64,000 nucleotides of DNA. Source: Solilutibacter tolerans. Its GTDB lineage: Bacteria; Pseudomonadota; Gammaproteobacteria; Xanthomonadales; Xanthomonadaceae. Of the stretch, positions 1 to 11,021 are shown in pieces. How positions within the stretch are numbered: the first letter of the stretch is position 1; the number at the start of each line of letters is the position of its first letter. Where the stretch lies: assembly GCF_900155935.1 (NCBI RefSeq), contig NZ_FTLW01000006.1, forward strand, positions 1 through 64,000, written 5' to 3'. Under the pieces are notes generated by a model, which did not search any database, was not told the origin of the DNA, and was given only the letters and a program-made list of their open reading frames with translations. The translations under genes and the position numbers were made by a program.

Positions 1-1
1 C

Positions 2-100
2 CAGTACAACTGGCACCGGCCGCACGCCAGCCTTGGCTACCAACCCCCGATCAGCCGCATCCAGCTTCCACTGAACAACGTCCTGGGTTTACACAGCTAG
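2..100 (+). CDS. IS481/IS3-type transposase, C-terminal tail (partial)
   Basis: The first 32 codons of the window translate without interruption to a TAG stop at 98-100. They contain [19 protein letters not shown], the classic end of the rve/DDE integrase core of IS481-family transposases (tyrosine, asparagine, tryptophan, then HRPHxSLG). The rest of the gene lies outside the window, so it cannot be judged whether the insertion sequence is intact. It runs toward the convergent sigma factor gene with a gap of about 35 bases. Family assignment rests on this one motif; other rve transposases have related tails. Confidence 0.75.
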   Translation, partial: QYNWHRPHASLGYQPPISRIQLPLNNVLGLHS

Positions 101-134
101 CCCTGACCGGTTCGGCGCCCCGGCACCTTCGTCT

Positions 135-710
135 TCAGGATTCCAATTGGTTCAGCAGGAAAGCGCGTGCCTTGCGCCAATCGCGGCGCACGGTGCGGTC
201 GCTGAGTTCGAGCATCTGTGCGATTTCGGTTTCCTCGTAACCGCCGAAGAAGCGCAGTTCGACGATCTGCGCGGCGCGCGCATCCAGCTTGTGCAGCGAG
301 GTCAGCATTTCATCCAGCGCCAGCACGTCGTGCGCAGCCTGCTCGGCGCTGCCGAGCGAGGCGGTCAGGGTCAGCGCCTTCAGGCCGCCCCCGCGCTTGT
401 CGGCCTTGCGTGCGCGTGCATCGTCCACCAGCACCTGGCGCATCGCGCGTGCGGACAACGCCAGCAGGTGGTTGCGGTCCACCGCCGCCAGGGGCGTACC
501 GCCGGCCAGCTTCAAGTAGGACTCATTCACCAGCGCGGTGGTCTGGAAATCGTCGCGCATGCGCCGCAGTTCGCGCCGCGCGGTGCGCCTGAGTTCGTCG
601 TACACGGCGGCATAGGCCGCATCCAGGGCGCCGGCATCGCCTGCGCGGGCGCGGGCCAGCAGCACGGTGACTTCGACCTGCGGTGGCGTTGGCTGCACGG
701 CGATCCCCAC
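135..710 (-). CDS. ECF-type RNA polymerase sigma factor (Sig-70 X6 group)
   Basis: A 191-residue protein with the two sigma-70 regions of an ECF factor. Region 2 lies around residues 20-95 ([10 protein letters not shown], then [20 protein letters not shown]). Region 4 is a helix-turn-helix near the end ([20 protein letters not shown]). The ALVNEAYLKL-type segment and the [11 protein letters not shown] segment are hallmarks of the ECF subgroup common in Xanthomonadaceae and Planctomycetes, often encoded beside a serine/threonine kinase. No kinase is visible here; an IS tail lies directly downstream. The start is GTG at 710; a second GTG four codons later is possible. It diverges from the adhesin gene at 789, so the two share a 78-base intergenic region. 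Confidence 0.85.
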   Translation of the reverse strand: MGIAVQPTPPQVEVTVLLARARAGDAGALDAAYAAVYDELRRTARRELRRMRDDFQTTALVNESYLKLAGGTPLAAVDRNHLLALSARAMRQVLVDDARARKADKRGGGLKALTLTASLGSAEQAAHDVLALDEMLTSLHKLDARAAQIVELRFFGGYEETEIAQMLELSDRTVRRDWRKARAFLLNQLES

Positions 711-788
711 GGCATGTCCGGTGTTGGCATGGAGTTTCGCATACCCCCTTACGGAATCGAACCGTCTTTCACCACAAAGGGGACCACT

Positions 789-3641
789 ATGAGCATCAAG
801 AGCCGTCGCCGGTCAGTCCGGGCGCTGCCCATTACCAGCTTGGCCATGCTTTGCACCCTGTCGCTGCCCGGTCTGGCGGCGGACACGCCGTGCCTGGACG
901 CCACAGGCAACCCGATCGTGCCTGCGCCTTCCACCGATCAGGGCAATGAACACGGGCAGGACAACACCACCTGCTATGGCACGGCCAGCGCCTATGGCGA
1001 ACGCAACAATGCCAGCGAAGAGTGGAGCAGCGCATTTGGTTATATGAACACCGCCAATGGCATATACAGCAGCGCATACGGTTACTCGAACACCGCCAGC
1101 GGCTACAGGAGCAATGCGTTCGGCTACCGCGCCACTGCGACGGGCCTGGGCTCCGCGGCGCTGGGCGGATGGGTGGATGCCAACGGCAACACCATCTTCG
1201 ATGCTGGTGAAAGCGCCACCGCCAGCGGCGCCAGTTCGATGGCGCTGGGCGCGGCCACTCGGGCGGCGGGGGCGCAGAGCCTCGCCGCGGGCGTGTACAG
1301 CAGCGCCGATGGCGATGAGAGCACGGCGCTGGGCGTGCGCAGTATCGCCAGCCACTTGCAGAGCACGGCGGTTGGCTACCGCAACGAATCCACCGGCTCG
1401 CAGGGCAGCAACGCGGTCGGGTTCTACAACAGCGCCACGCGCAGTTTCAGCAGCGCCTTCGGTGCGGGCAATTTCGCCACCGGCGACAGCAGCAGCGCCT
1501 TCGGTCAGGGCAATGCCGCCAGCGGCGACCGCAGCAGCGCGTTCGGCTTCCAAAGTGCCGCCAGCGGGCTTGCCGCCCTTGCGCTGGGCGGCTGGCTGGA
1601 TCTCAATGGCAACGGGTTGGTGGATGCAGGCGAAGGCGCCACCGCAAGCGGTGCCAGTTCGATGGCGCTGGGTGCGGCCATCTGGGCGACCGGCGTGCAA
1701 AGCACCGCCGTAGGCGTGCACAACACCGCGTCCGGCGAAAATAGCAACGCGTTCGGCAACGGCAACACCGCGTCCGGCTTCGCCACCATCGCGGTGGGCT
1801 ACCGCAACCGCGCGACGGCCAACAACGCGGTGGCGATCGGCAATCATGCGGTGGCCAGCAATCGCGGGGCGCTGGCGCTGTCCACCTTCTTCGCGGGCGA
1901 AGGCGTGGTCTTCGATATCGATACCGACGGCGATAGCGTCAACGACGCCAGCAGCCGGGGCGCGATCGCGGACGGCGACGAGGCCATCGCGATCGGCCAC
2001 AGCGTGCGCGCCAGTGGTGCCAGCAGCATCGCGATCGGTGGCTGGAACACCGCATCGGGTGACGGAGCCGTGGTGGTCGGCAATCGCAATGATGCCGGCT
2101 CCGGCGACGACAGCGTGGCGATCGGTTCCGGCAACACCAATCTGATCTCCAACAGCGTCAGCCTGGGCGCGAGCAACACCAGTGCGGGCGTTGCGGTCGG
2201 CTCGTACAACACCGCCGACGAGGGCGCGACCGCCCTGGGTACCAGCAACACCGCCAGCCCGACCGCGAATGCCGTCGGCGCACGCAACACCGCAAACGGC
2301 GCATACGCCAGTGCGTTCGGCGAGGCGAACACCGCGTCCGGCGCAGGCAGCAGTGCATTCGGCAACAACAACGTCGCCAGCGGCCAGTCCAGCAGTGCGT
2401 TCGGTTTCGAGAGCCACGCGCTCAACCTGGGCAGCACGGCGATCGGGTTCCAGGCCGTGGCGGACCGCGACTACGCGGTGTCGGTGGGCAGCAGCACACG
2501 GCAGAGCCAGATCATCTACCTGGCCGACGGCACCGAGGATTTCGATGCGGTCAACGTGCGCCAGTTGCGCGCGCTGGTGAACTGGTTCGGCGGCGGCGCC
2601 AGCTTCACCAGCGGCATGTTCACCGCGCCCAGCTACGTCATCCAGGGCAGCACCTACAACAACGTCGGCGCGGCCTTCGCCGCGGTGGACAGCCGGCTCA
2701 CCGCGCTGGGCAGCGGTGGCGGCAGCACTGGCCCGCAAGGACCGGCCGGCGCCAGCGCCTACCAGGTGGCAGTGAACAACGGCTTCACTGGCACCGAAGC
2801 GCAATGGCTGGCCTCGCTGGTTGGTCCGCAGGGCCCGGCCGGTGTGGATGGCGCGGATGGTGCGACCGGCCCGCAGGGTCCGGCGGGTCCGCAAGGGCCG
2901 CAGGGCGAACAGGGCGTTGCAGGTCCGACCGGCCCGCAAGGCCCGCAGGGCGAACAAGGCGTCGCTGGCCCGACCGGCCCGCAAGGGCCGCAAGGGCCGC
3001 AAGGCGAACAGGGCGTGGCCGGCGCGACCGGTCCGCAAGGCGAACAAGGCGTCGCCGGCAGCGACGGGCGCAGCGCCTACCAGGTCGCGGTGGCCAACGG
3101 CTACGCCGGCAGTGAAACCGAATGGCTGGCCTCGCTGCAGAATGGCGGCAACGGCGTGACCCAGGAACAGGTCAGCGCCATCGCCGCCGAGCGCGACGCG
3201 CAAACCTTGGCTGCGGCCAACGCGCGCAGCGACGCCAACGATGCGCAGACCCTGCAGCAGGCCCAGGCCTACAGCGACACCACCGCCACCGAAACGCTCA
3301 CGGCGGCCAACGCCTACACCGACGCGCGCTTCGCCGAACTGACCGGATTGAGCGACAGCTTCGAGCAATTCCGCGGCGCGACCGAAGAGCGCTTCCGCCT
3401 GCAGGACCGCCGCATCGACAAGCAGGGCGCGATGGCGGTGGCGCTGATGAACATGGCCAACAGCGGCGCCGGGCTGGCCGGCAGCAACCGCATCGGCGTG
3501 GGTGTGGGCGCGCAGAACGGCGAGAAGGCGCTGGCGATCGGCTACCAGCGCGTGGTCAACCGCAATTTCGGCGTATCGCTAGGGGGAGCGTTCAGCGGCG
3601 ACGACAAGGCCGTGGGCGGCGGCGCCAGCCTGAGCTGGTGA
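789..3641 (+). CDS. Trimeric autotransporter adhesin (YadA-like) with collagen-like repeats
   Basis: A 950-residue surface adhesin. Residues 1-30 form a signal peptide with likely cleavage after LPGLA. Residues 40-600 are head repeats of the Hep_Hag/YadA type, with recurring NTASG, SSAFG and AVG units. A neck-like segment ([14 protein letters not shown]) follows. Residues about 648-760 are collagen-like G-P-Q / G-E-Q triplets bracketed by two SAYQVAV units. A coiled-coil stalk rich in A, D and T follows, then a C-terminal YadA-type membrane anchor from about residue 870, ending in tryptophan as outer-membrane barrels do. Three Asp/Asn-rich loops ([35 protein letters not shown]) resemble calcium-binding loops. 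The frame stays open upstream to 147, but that would overlap the sigma factor gene. ATG 789 directly precedes the signal peptide and is the real start. Confidence 0.9.
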   Translation: MSIKSRRRSVRALPITSLAMLCTLSLPGLAADTPCLDATGNPIVPAPSTDQGNEHGQDNTTCYGTASAYGERNNASEEWSSAFGYMNTANGIYSSAYGYSNTASGYRSNAFGYRATATGLGSAALGGWVDANGNTIFDAGESATASGASSMALGAATRAAGAQSLAAGVYSSADGDESTALGVRSIASHLQSTAVGYRNESTGSQGSNAVGFYNSATRSFSSAFGAGNFATGDSSSAFGQGNAASGDRSSAFGFQSAASGLAALALGGWLDLNGNGLVDAGEGATASGASSMALGAAIWATGVQSTAVGVHNTASGENSNAFGNGNTASGFATIAVGYRNRATANNAVAIGNHAVASNRGALALSTFFAGEGVVFDIDTDGDSVNDASSRGAIADGDEAIAIGHSVRASGASSIAIGGWNTASGDGAVVVGNRNDAGSGDDSVAIGSGNTNLISNSVSLGASNTSAGVAVGSYNTADEGATALGTSNTASPTANAVGARNTANGAYASAFGEANTASGAGSSAFGNNNVASGQSSSAFGFESHALNLGSTAIGFQAVADRDYAVSVGSSTRQSQIIYLADGTEDFDAVNVRQLRALVNWFGGGASFTSGMFTAPSYVIQGSTYNNVGAAFAAVDSRLTALGSGGGSTGPQGPAGASAYQVAVNNGFTGTEAQWLASLVGPQGPAGVDGADGATGPQGPAGPQGPQGEQGVAGPTGPQGPQGEQGVAGPTGPQGPQGPQGEQGVAGATGPQGEQGVAGSDGRSAYQVAVANGYAGSETEWLASLQNGGNGVTQEQVSAIAAERDAQTLAAANARSDANDAQTLQQAQAYSDTTATETLTAANAYTDARFAELTGLSDSFEQFRGATEERFRLQDRRIDKQGAMAVALMNMANSGAGLAGSNRIGVGVGAQNGEKALAIGYQRVVNRNFGVSLGGAFSGDDKAVGGGASLSW

Positions 3642-3693
3642 CCCGGCGAGAGGTTCTTCCCTTTCCTGAAACACACGAATCTGAGGAATACCG

Positions 3694-4692
3694 ATGAAAA
3701 GCATCCGGACACTCCTGCTCTCTGGCGTTTCGCTCGCCGCCCTCGCCGCGCCCGCGGCGGCGCAGCTGGTTCCCGCCGGCCGGCAAGCCGAATTGACGGT
3801 CGAGTACGAATACGTTTCCGACGGCGCCCGCAAGGACAAGTACGACAGCCAGGAATGGCAGGTTCGCCGCCTCGCCGTGGTCTCGCTGACGTTGCAGGCG
3901 CAGAAACCCACTTCGCTCCCTGCCCTGCACAAGGTCGAGGCCGCGCAGCAGAAGGACATCGCGCAGCGCCAAGCGGCGATGGATCGCGCCGCGAAGACAA
4001 TGCAACCCACGATGGCCGACATGATGAAGATTGCCGAGCGCTGCGGCGACGACGAAGCCTGCATGGAGCGGGCGGTCACCTCCTACGCCTCAGCCAATCG
4101 CGGGAAGTTGCTCGACACCAAGGCGGCGGTTGCGGGCGATGCCGCGATCGTCGCCCGGGAAGGTGCGGCCCGTTACCAGACCTGGATCCCGGTCGGGGCG
4201 CAGCGCGGCCGCTTCGACGTGTCCGAGCGTGTGCGGATGGTGGATGCCGATCCCATCTGCCGCAGCCATGCCAACCAGCGTTGCCGTCGCGAGCAGGTGC
4301 GCATGGGTTCCGGGCCGATACCGTTGCCGCCGGGCGTGAACGCGAAGGGCCGCAAGCCCGTGGGCAGCTCGGTGTTCGAGGTCGACAGCGGGGCGAAGGA
4401 CATCATCCTGTTGCTGCCGGAACCGCTGATGCCGCTGACGGTGAAGCAGACGGTCAGCACCGATCATCCCGGACAGCAAAGCGGAGAATCCGAACATGTG
4501 TTCCGCTTCCCCGCCGCCGGAGCGCTCAAGAGTCATACGCCGCTCCAGGTCGCACTGAAAGGCGGCAGGCTTGAGCAGTCGGGGACGCTGACGATCAAGG
4601 TCAAGGGCGCGCAAGGCAATCCGCGGACGCTTGAGGCCACGGCGCCCGAAAACGGCACGCTCACGGTGCGCTGGCATGTCCGGCCGTTGTAA
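3694..4692 (+). CDS. Secreted protein of unknown function
   Basis: 332 residues with a clear signal peptide (residues 1-24, ending APAAAQ). The mature part has two cysteine pairs (CGDDEAC, then CRSHANQRC) that may form disulfides in the periplasm, and a basic, glycine-rich second half. I do not recognise a family. The gene starts 52 bases after the adhesin stop, and its last 17 bases overlap the start of the lipoprotein gene, so the pair is probably co-transcribed and translationally coupled. Export is well supported; function is unknown. Confidence 0.75.
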   Translation: MKSIRTLLLSGVSLAALAAPAAAQLVPAGRQAELTVEYEYVSDGARKDKYDSQEWQVRRLAVVSLTLQAQKPTSLPALHKVEAAQQKDIAQRQAAMDRAAKTMQPTMADMMKIAERCGDDEACMERAVTSYASANRGKLLDTKAAVAGDAAIVAREGAARYQTWIPVGAQRGRFDVSERVRMVDADPICRSHANQRCRREQVRMGSGPIPLPPGVNAKGRKPVGSSVFEVDSGAKDIILLLPEPLMPLTVKQTVSTDHPGQQSGESEHVFRFPAAGALKSHTPLQVALKGGRLEQSGTLTIKVKGAQGNPRTLEATAPENGTLTVRWHVRPL

Positions 4693-6379
4693 GGGCGCGC
4701 TCGTCGTCGCGTTGGCGCTGCTGTTGTCGGCCTGCGGCAGCCCATCGCTGGAACGGGCTGCGCAGGATGCCGCGGCCATTGCTTTGCATCCGTCCGCCGA
4801 CATCGAAGACGACCCCCCCGCGCTCAACGCCGCGGTGTTCGTGGCCCTGGCCGGGGATTTGCCGGGGCTCGCCGCGCACCAGACCGAAGCCGGACGGCGC
4901 GAAAAGGCCGCGCTGAAAGCGGTGTTCGCCGAATATCGCCAATGGGAGGCGAGCCGCAACGGCACCGAGACTGCGAACACTGCACGGACACCGTTCAAGG
5001 CATCCCCGCAACCCATCGTTTCGTATCCGGCGCAGCGCCCGGCACGCCACTTCAATCCTCTCGACTGGATCGTCCCCCCTGCCCAGGCGATGGGCGTGGC
5101 GCCGTCGGCTCCCGGCACGGGCGACTTTGCCGCCACGATGGGGGGACACGTCGCAACCAGCATCTTCGGCACGCTGGGCGATGGCGGAAAGCCTGGCCTG
5201 CCGGAACACAAGAGCGTGGAGTTCAAGGGCGATGGCGGCGAATCCGCCTCGCTCGACGTTGCGGTGGATGCCAATGGTCAGGTCACCGGTTCGATCGCCA
5301 GCAATTCCGCCATCGCTCCCCTTGGCATCGAGGCCAAATCCAAGGTTTCGTTCGTCGCCACGACCCTTTGCCCCGACAGCGCGGGGCGCGTGGAATTCAC
5401 GGTGAAGCTGAGCCAAGGTGGCGTGTCCGGGCCGGGCGGTACCAACTACACTCGCAATCTCGAAGCGCATGTCGTGGCGACGGTTGACGACAATGCCAAC
5501 GTATCCGATACACAGATCGACACGAAATACGACCAGCGTTCCGGCAGCGGCGCGAACGCCTCCTCGATGCACGGCCGGACTTCGTGGAGTTCGCCCGGTG
5601 GCCCGACTGCGCCGGCCACCACGACATCACATGCGATCACACGGCAATCCGGCGATGGAGCGAAGGCGCAGCAGATGGCCGACGAAGGCGCCAGGCACGC
5701 ACTGATGCTCGGCAACGGTGCGTTGCTGGCTGCTGAAAAGCACTGGCAAGGCGGTCACTGCATTCGCATCGATGCCAAGTCGCCCGGCCGGGTTTCGCCT
5801 GGCAGGCGCAGTACCATTCCGGTCAAGGTGTTCTCCAAGCAGGATGCGGCCGAGATTCAGGCCAAGGTGACCGCGGCGCTCAGTGGCGGCAAGTCGGTCG
5901 ACCCCACGGAGATCCCGCGTTCGCCCGGCGAAATCACCCATACCGCGCCCGACGAACGGACCAAGTCGATGTCGATCAAGCTCGTCGCGGTATCCCGACG
6001 CGGCAAGGCCGAGCTGACCCTCAGCATGTCGATGAACGAGGGCCAATACCGCGCCGAGGGTGGCGCGGGCGAATTCCATGGCTCCGGCGTGATCTGCGAC
6101 ATCGCACAACCCTTCACCATCAGCGGCAGCGGGGTGACGGTGACCTTCACCCCCACTTCGGAAGATGGCGGCTCCTACACCTACAGCGGCAGCATGAGCG
6201 GCTTCCAGGTATGGGGCAACGGCACCTACGCCGTCGGCTATGCCGACTATGGCGAGACAGCCAGCACGATCAGCGCCACCGGTCCCGGCAGCGTGAAAAC
6301 ACCGATGGGCACCGTCAGCGCGACCGATAGCGAGGAGTACACGCTAACGAAGATCACTGATGACGCCTGCGGAAAGTAG
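4676..6379 (+). CDS. Lipoprotein of unknown function
   Basis: 567 residues when started at ATG 4676. This start places a lipoprotein signal peptide first (basic SGRCKG, then hydrophobic ALVVALALLLSAC) with a good lipobox (LLSAC, then GS; serine at +3 suggests outer-membrane sorting). The frame is open back to 4631, but that start would bury the signal. The middle contains low-complexity Ser/Gly/Thr stretches, and the C-terminal part is beta-rich (SGSGVTVTFTPTSEDGGSY). No family is recognised. The overlap with the preceding secreted protein suggests that the two work together. An outer-membrane location next to an adhesin fits surface biogenesis, but that is inference. Confidence 0.75.
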   Translation: MSGRCKGALVVALALLLSACGSPSLERAAQDAAAIALHPSADIEDDPPALNAAVFVALAGDLPGLAAHQTEAGRREKAALKAVFAEYRQWEASRNGTETANTARTPFKASPQPIVSYPAQRPARHFNPLDWIVPPAQAMGVAPSAPGTGDFAATMGGHVATSIFGTLGDGGKPGLPEHKSVEFKGDGGESASLDVAVDANGQVTGSIASNSAIAPLGIEAKSKVSFVATTLCPDSAGRVEFTVKLSQGGVSGPGGTNYTRNLEAHVVATVDDNANVSDTQIDTKYDQRSGSGANASSMHGRTSWSSPGGPTAPATTTSHAITRQSGDGAKAQQMADEGARHALMLGNGALLAAEKHWQGGHCIRIDAKSPGRVSPGRRSTIPVKVFSKQDAAEIQAKVTAALSGGKSVDPTEIPRSPGEITHTAPDERTKSMSIKLVAVSRRGKAELTLSMSMNEGQYRAEGGAGEFHGSGVICDIAQPFTISGSGVTVTFTPTSEDGGSYTYSGSMSGFQVWGNGTYAVGYADYGETASTISATGPGSVKTPMGTVSATDSEEYTLTKITDDACGK

Positions 6380-6846
6380 CTGCTAGAACTCGACAGCTAG
6401 TTTGAGGTGCGGTACTTCGCTTGACGGGTACCCACCGCTTAGTGGCAGCTGACGGTCTCGTTCGCGTTGTAGCCATGAACTGCGCAACGAGCGTTAGATC
6501 ACAATGCGTCATGACCAATCCACCTCTTTTGCAGGGGCAGATGACCGCAAAATGACTGATCGCGTATCCGCCGCGAATGGCAAGAACTGGCGCCCAGGCT
6601 ACTGAATGTGGGGGAAAGGCGGCCAGACCCGAGTTTTTAGCTGCACCGACGTCCAGAATGGACGCCAGTAATGCGCCGCTGTCCTGACAGGACAGCCAGA
6701 ATGGGTGCAACTGCTACATAAGTCCGCAAAACAGGTCAAATCCATCAGGTTTTAGACGAGCAATTCGGGCAGCCAATTAATCGATGCCATGGTCAAACTG
6801 CCGGTTGGAATCTGGAGGCTTTTTTGGCCAACAGAAGGGACTTAAG
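6380..6846. other. Intergenic region without recognised gene
   Basis: About 470 bases with no convincing coding sequence. Base composition is lower in GC than the flanks, and several direct and inverted short repeats are visible (for example GTCCTGACAGGAC near 6680, a perfect 6-base palindromic stem around one central base). It contains the promoter and leader of the DUF11 gene. No promoter hexamers stood out clearly. Confidence 0.5.
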
Positions 6847-8301
6847 GTGCTTCTCCTCGAACTTCAATTACAACGTCACTTCAAAGCGGCAGTCTTTTTA
6901 GTTCTTGGGCTGGGCCTGACAGGCAATGCATTTGCCCAGTCATTTGGCAGCTGCGACTCCCGCATGTTCTTGGCACAGGGCTCGCCGACGACGCTTTCCA
7001 ACGTCAACACCAACCAGAACCCGTTGACATTCCCCTCGGTGGGGACAGCCGGCATCGCCTACAACGCCGTCGCATTCAATCCGCTGGACAACTATCTGTA
7101 CGCCATCCAGGTCAACACCACGAACCTCATCCGCATCTCGTCTACCGGCGCCGTCACCAACTTGGGCGCAGTCCCCAACTTACCCACCGGCAACAACTAT
7201 ATTGCAGGTGAAATCAGCCCCAGCGGCGTCTTCTACGTCAAGTCAGGCACCAACGGTACCCAGATACACCGGATCAATCTCTCCCCCAACCCTGACACGG
7301 CCGCTGCAACAACGATTTCCCTTAGCCAGGACATCGGAAACATCCCCGACCTAACTTGGTCAGGGGGCTATCTGTATGGACGGAAGTTCAACGGTGCGGC
7401 AGGCGTGCCCGAGCAGCTGTATCGCATCGACCCCGCGACCGGCAACGCTATTGCCATTGGGCCAGCAGTCAATGACGACATCGCGTTCGGCGGCTTGATC
7501 GGTGCTCCAAACGGGGTGTACGGCTTTGCCAATAACGGAAGCGGCTTCTACGAGTTCAACCTCACCACCGGCGGCTTTGCACTGATCTCGGGTGCGCCAG
7601 GCTCATCCAACAATGATGCTGCCCACTGCACATCGGAAAACGTGACCTTTGGCGCCGACCTGTCCATCAGCAAGACCGATGGCGCCACGACATATGTCCC
7701 TGGCAACGTGGTCTATACCATCGTGGTCCGCAATAGCGGCCCGTTCGGCGCAGCTGGCAACCTGGTCAGCGACCCCCTGCCTTCAGGGATCACCTCTGCG
7801 ACCTGGACCTGCGGCAGTGCTACCAACGGCGCAGCCTGTGGCTCCCCGAGCGGAAATGGCGCCATCAACGACTCAGGCCTTGACTTGCCTGCCAACAGCC
7901 AGGTGACTTACACCCTGACCCTGCAAGTCCCTGCAAGCTTCACCGGCGATCTCACCAACATCGCAGGCGTGACGCCCGGCGACTCGACCATCGACACCAA
8001 TGCCAGCAACAACAGCGCGACGGACACCGATACGTTAGCTTCCGGTAGCGCGACGACCTACTCGCTTACCGTGACCAATGCCGGGCCAGGCCCAGCAAAT
8101 GGATCCACGCTGCGCGACCAACCCGGCACCGGACTCAATTGCACTACCGCCAGCTGCACTTCGACCACGGGCGCCGCCGCCTGCCCCACCCAAACCGGCG
8201 CCGCTTTATACAGCGCATTGACCAGTGCAAATGGCGTTACCCTCCCGACCCTGCCATCGGGAGGCACCGTCACGATCACCGTCAGCTGTACGGCGCCCTA
8301 G
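6847..8301 (+). CDS. Secreted DUF11-repeat protein
   Basis: 484 residues from GTG 6847, which has GAAGGGA six bases upstream and places the hydrophobic signal peptide (ending GNAFA, then QS) at the usual position. An ATG at 6784 in the same frame would add 21 residues. Residues 30-275 form a repeat module resembling beta-propeller YVTN/NHL-like surface domains (NPLDNYLYAIQ; SGGYLYGRKFNG). From about residue 280 come DUF11 modules (DLSISKTDG, then VVYTIVVRNSGP). The last module starts abruptly at TTYSLTVTNAGPGPANG, without the usual LSVTKTDG lead-in, and the protein ends on a cysteine-containing strand. DUF11 proteins are usually secreted or cell-wall/surface proteins. The specific role is unknown. 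Confidence 0.75.
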   Translation: MLLLELQLQRHFKAAVFLVLGLGLTGNAFAQSFGSCDSRMFLAQGSPTTLSNVNTNQNPLTFPSVGTAGIAYNAVAFNPLDNYLYAIQVNTTNLIRISSTGAVTNLGAVPNLPTGNNYIAGEISPSGVFYVKSGTNGTQIHRINLSPNPDTAAATTISLSQDIGNIPDLTWSGGYLYGRKFNGAAGVPEQLYRIDPATGNAIAIGPAVNDDIAFGGLIGAPNGVYGFANNGSGFYEFNLTTGGFALISGAPGSSNNDAAHCTSENVTFGADLSISKTDGATTYVPGNVVYTIVVRNSGPFGAAGNLVSDPLPSGITSATWTCGSATNGAACGSPSGNGAINDSGLDLPANSQVTYTLTLQVPASFTGDLTNIAGVTPGDSTIDTNASNNSATDTDTLASGSATTYSLTVTNAGPGPANGSTLRDQPGTGLNCTTASCTSTTGAAACPTQTGAALYSALTSANGVTLPTLPSGGTVTITVSCTAP

Positions 8302-8424
8302 CCACGCAAAACCCAGCGCCCTGCCTTTAGCCAAGGCAGGCACTCGGCGTATCACCGGCAATGGACCGATCGACATCCGCATCGGTCCATCGCCATTGCC
8401 CCTTGCCTCGTTATCCTTGTCGGG

Positions 8425-10224
<1,800 letters not shown>

Positions 10225-10300
10225 CGATTTCACGCAGACGGGCCTCGCGGACAAATTCATCCGGAGCAATCACAGCCTCCCAGTTTGGCAAGTAGATCCC

Positions 10301-10366
10301 GCGACGGGCCCGCGATGACGAGCGCGCCAGGACGGCACGCGCCCGCGAATCGGAGCAGGAGCGGCG
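10301..10366. repeat. Imperfect 66-base intergenic repeat, copy 1
   Basis: Copy 1 of a direct repeat. It contains GAGCGCGCC-AGGAC-GGCACGCGCC, an imperfect hairpin. It aligns with 10517-10582 over its whole length, with strongest identity in the core CGGCACGCGCCCGC. Confidence 0.6.
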
Positions 10367-10516
10367 TTTGAGCAGCTACGTCCGGGCCAGGCGCGGCACC
10401 GGGCAGACGACCACCAACCACACAGCATCGAAATCAGGCCTCGTGGCCAAGCCAGTGCAGAAGCCACATCCACACCCAATCCTGCGACCTGAAAGACACC
10501 CTAGAAAGCAGGCCTT

Positions 10517-10582
10517 GCGATCGGCCCGCAGCGGCGAGCGTGCCAAAACGGCACGCGCCCGCAAGTCGCAGCCGGATGCGAA
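10517..10582. repeat. Imperfect 66-base intergenic repeat, copy 2
   Basis: Copy 2 of the repeat at 10301. It contains a perfect 7-base-pair hairpin, GCGTGCC-AAAAC-GGCACGC. The arrangement resembles REP-type intergenic palindromes, but only these two copies are visible in the window. Confidence 0.6.
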
Positions 10583-10676
10583 GCCTCAGCGGCGCCGCTG
10601 CGGACCGATTGCAAGGCCGCTGCAGCACCATCGCCTGTGCCATCGCCCAGCCCCCCCATCCCCCACCCGTTACCCT

Positions 10677-11006
10677 ATGCCCATGTCCGTGCTGATCTGC
10701 CTGACCACCTGCCCCGACCGAAGCGCCGCCGACCGCATCGCCACCGCGCTCGTCGACGAGCGCCTAGCCGCCTGCGTCAACATCGTGCCCGGCATCCACA
10801 GCACCTACCGCTGGCAGGGCCAAGTGATGCGGGACGAAGAGCTGCTCCTGATCATCAAAACCATCGCGGACCGCATGACCGAACTACGCGCGCGCCTGCC
10901 GGAACTGCACCCCTACGAACTTCCCGAGCTGATCGCGGTCGAATCCGCGGACGGCCTCCCCTTGTATCTCCAGTGGGTGCGCGATGAAACGCGCCCCGCC
11001 CCCTGA
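10677..11006 (+). CDS. cutA: Divalent-cation tolerance protein CutA
   Basis: 109 residues from ATG 10677 (107 from ATG 10683; the two cannot be separated by ribosome-binding site). Family features are present: VLICLTTCPD at the start, LAACVNIVPGIHSTYRWQGQV in the middle (the CVN and trimer-core region), EELLLIIKT, and the closing LHPYELPELIAV and YLQWV. CutA proteins are small trimers related to PII, linked in E. coli to copper tolerance and to thiol-redox genes. It lies 15 bases upstream of dsbD, so the two probably form an operon with the thioredoxin-like gene. Confidence 0.93.
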   Translation: MPMSVLICLTTCPDRSAADRIATALVDERLAACVNIVPGIHSTYRWQGQVMRDEELLLIIKTIADRMTELRARLPELHPYELPELIAVESADGLPLYLQWVRDETRPAP

Positions 11007-11021
11007 CCCGCGACGACCCCC

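Larger units (their letters stand above)
10225..10676. other. Intergenic region upstream of cutA
   Basis: About 450 bases without a convincing gene. An open frame from 10368 runs into cutA but has no family resemblance and is arginine- and alanine-rich, as expected of noncoding GC-rich DNA. The stretch contains two imperfect copies of a 66-base repeat, listed separately. Confidence 0.6.

Noticed and set aside
147-788. An N-terminal extension of the adhesin frame
   Set aside because: It overlaps the sigma factor gene antisense, shows no export signal, and the signal peptide starts at 789.
2731-3070. Regular repeats that could suggest a CRISPR array
   Set aside because: Period is a multiple of three, there are no unique spacers, and the repeats encode collagen-like triplets within one protein.
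813-3368. A long open frame of 851 codons on the minus strand
   Set aside because: It lies fully antisense to the adhesin, whose repeats and signal peptide are unmistakable; the frame reflects GC-rich repeat codons.
6480-6500. A possible integron attC-like core (GCGTTAGAT)
   Set aside because: No matching partner core or stem of attC shape was found, and there is no integrase gene in the window.
6354-6710. A 118-codon minus-strand frame upstream of the DUF11 gene
   Set aside because: No family resemblance, and it overlaps the end of the lipoprotein gene; composition is that of noncoding DNA.
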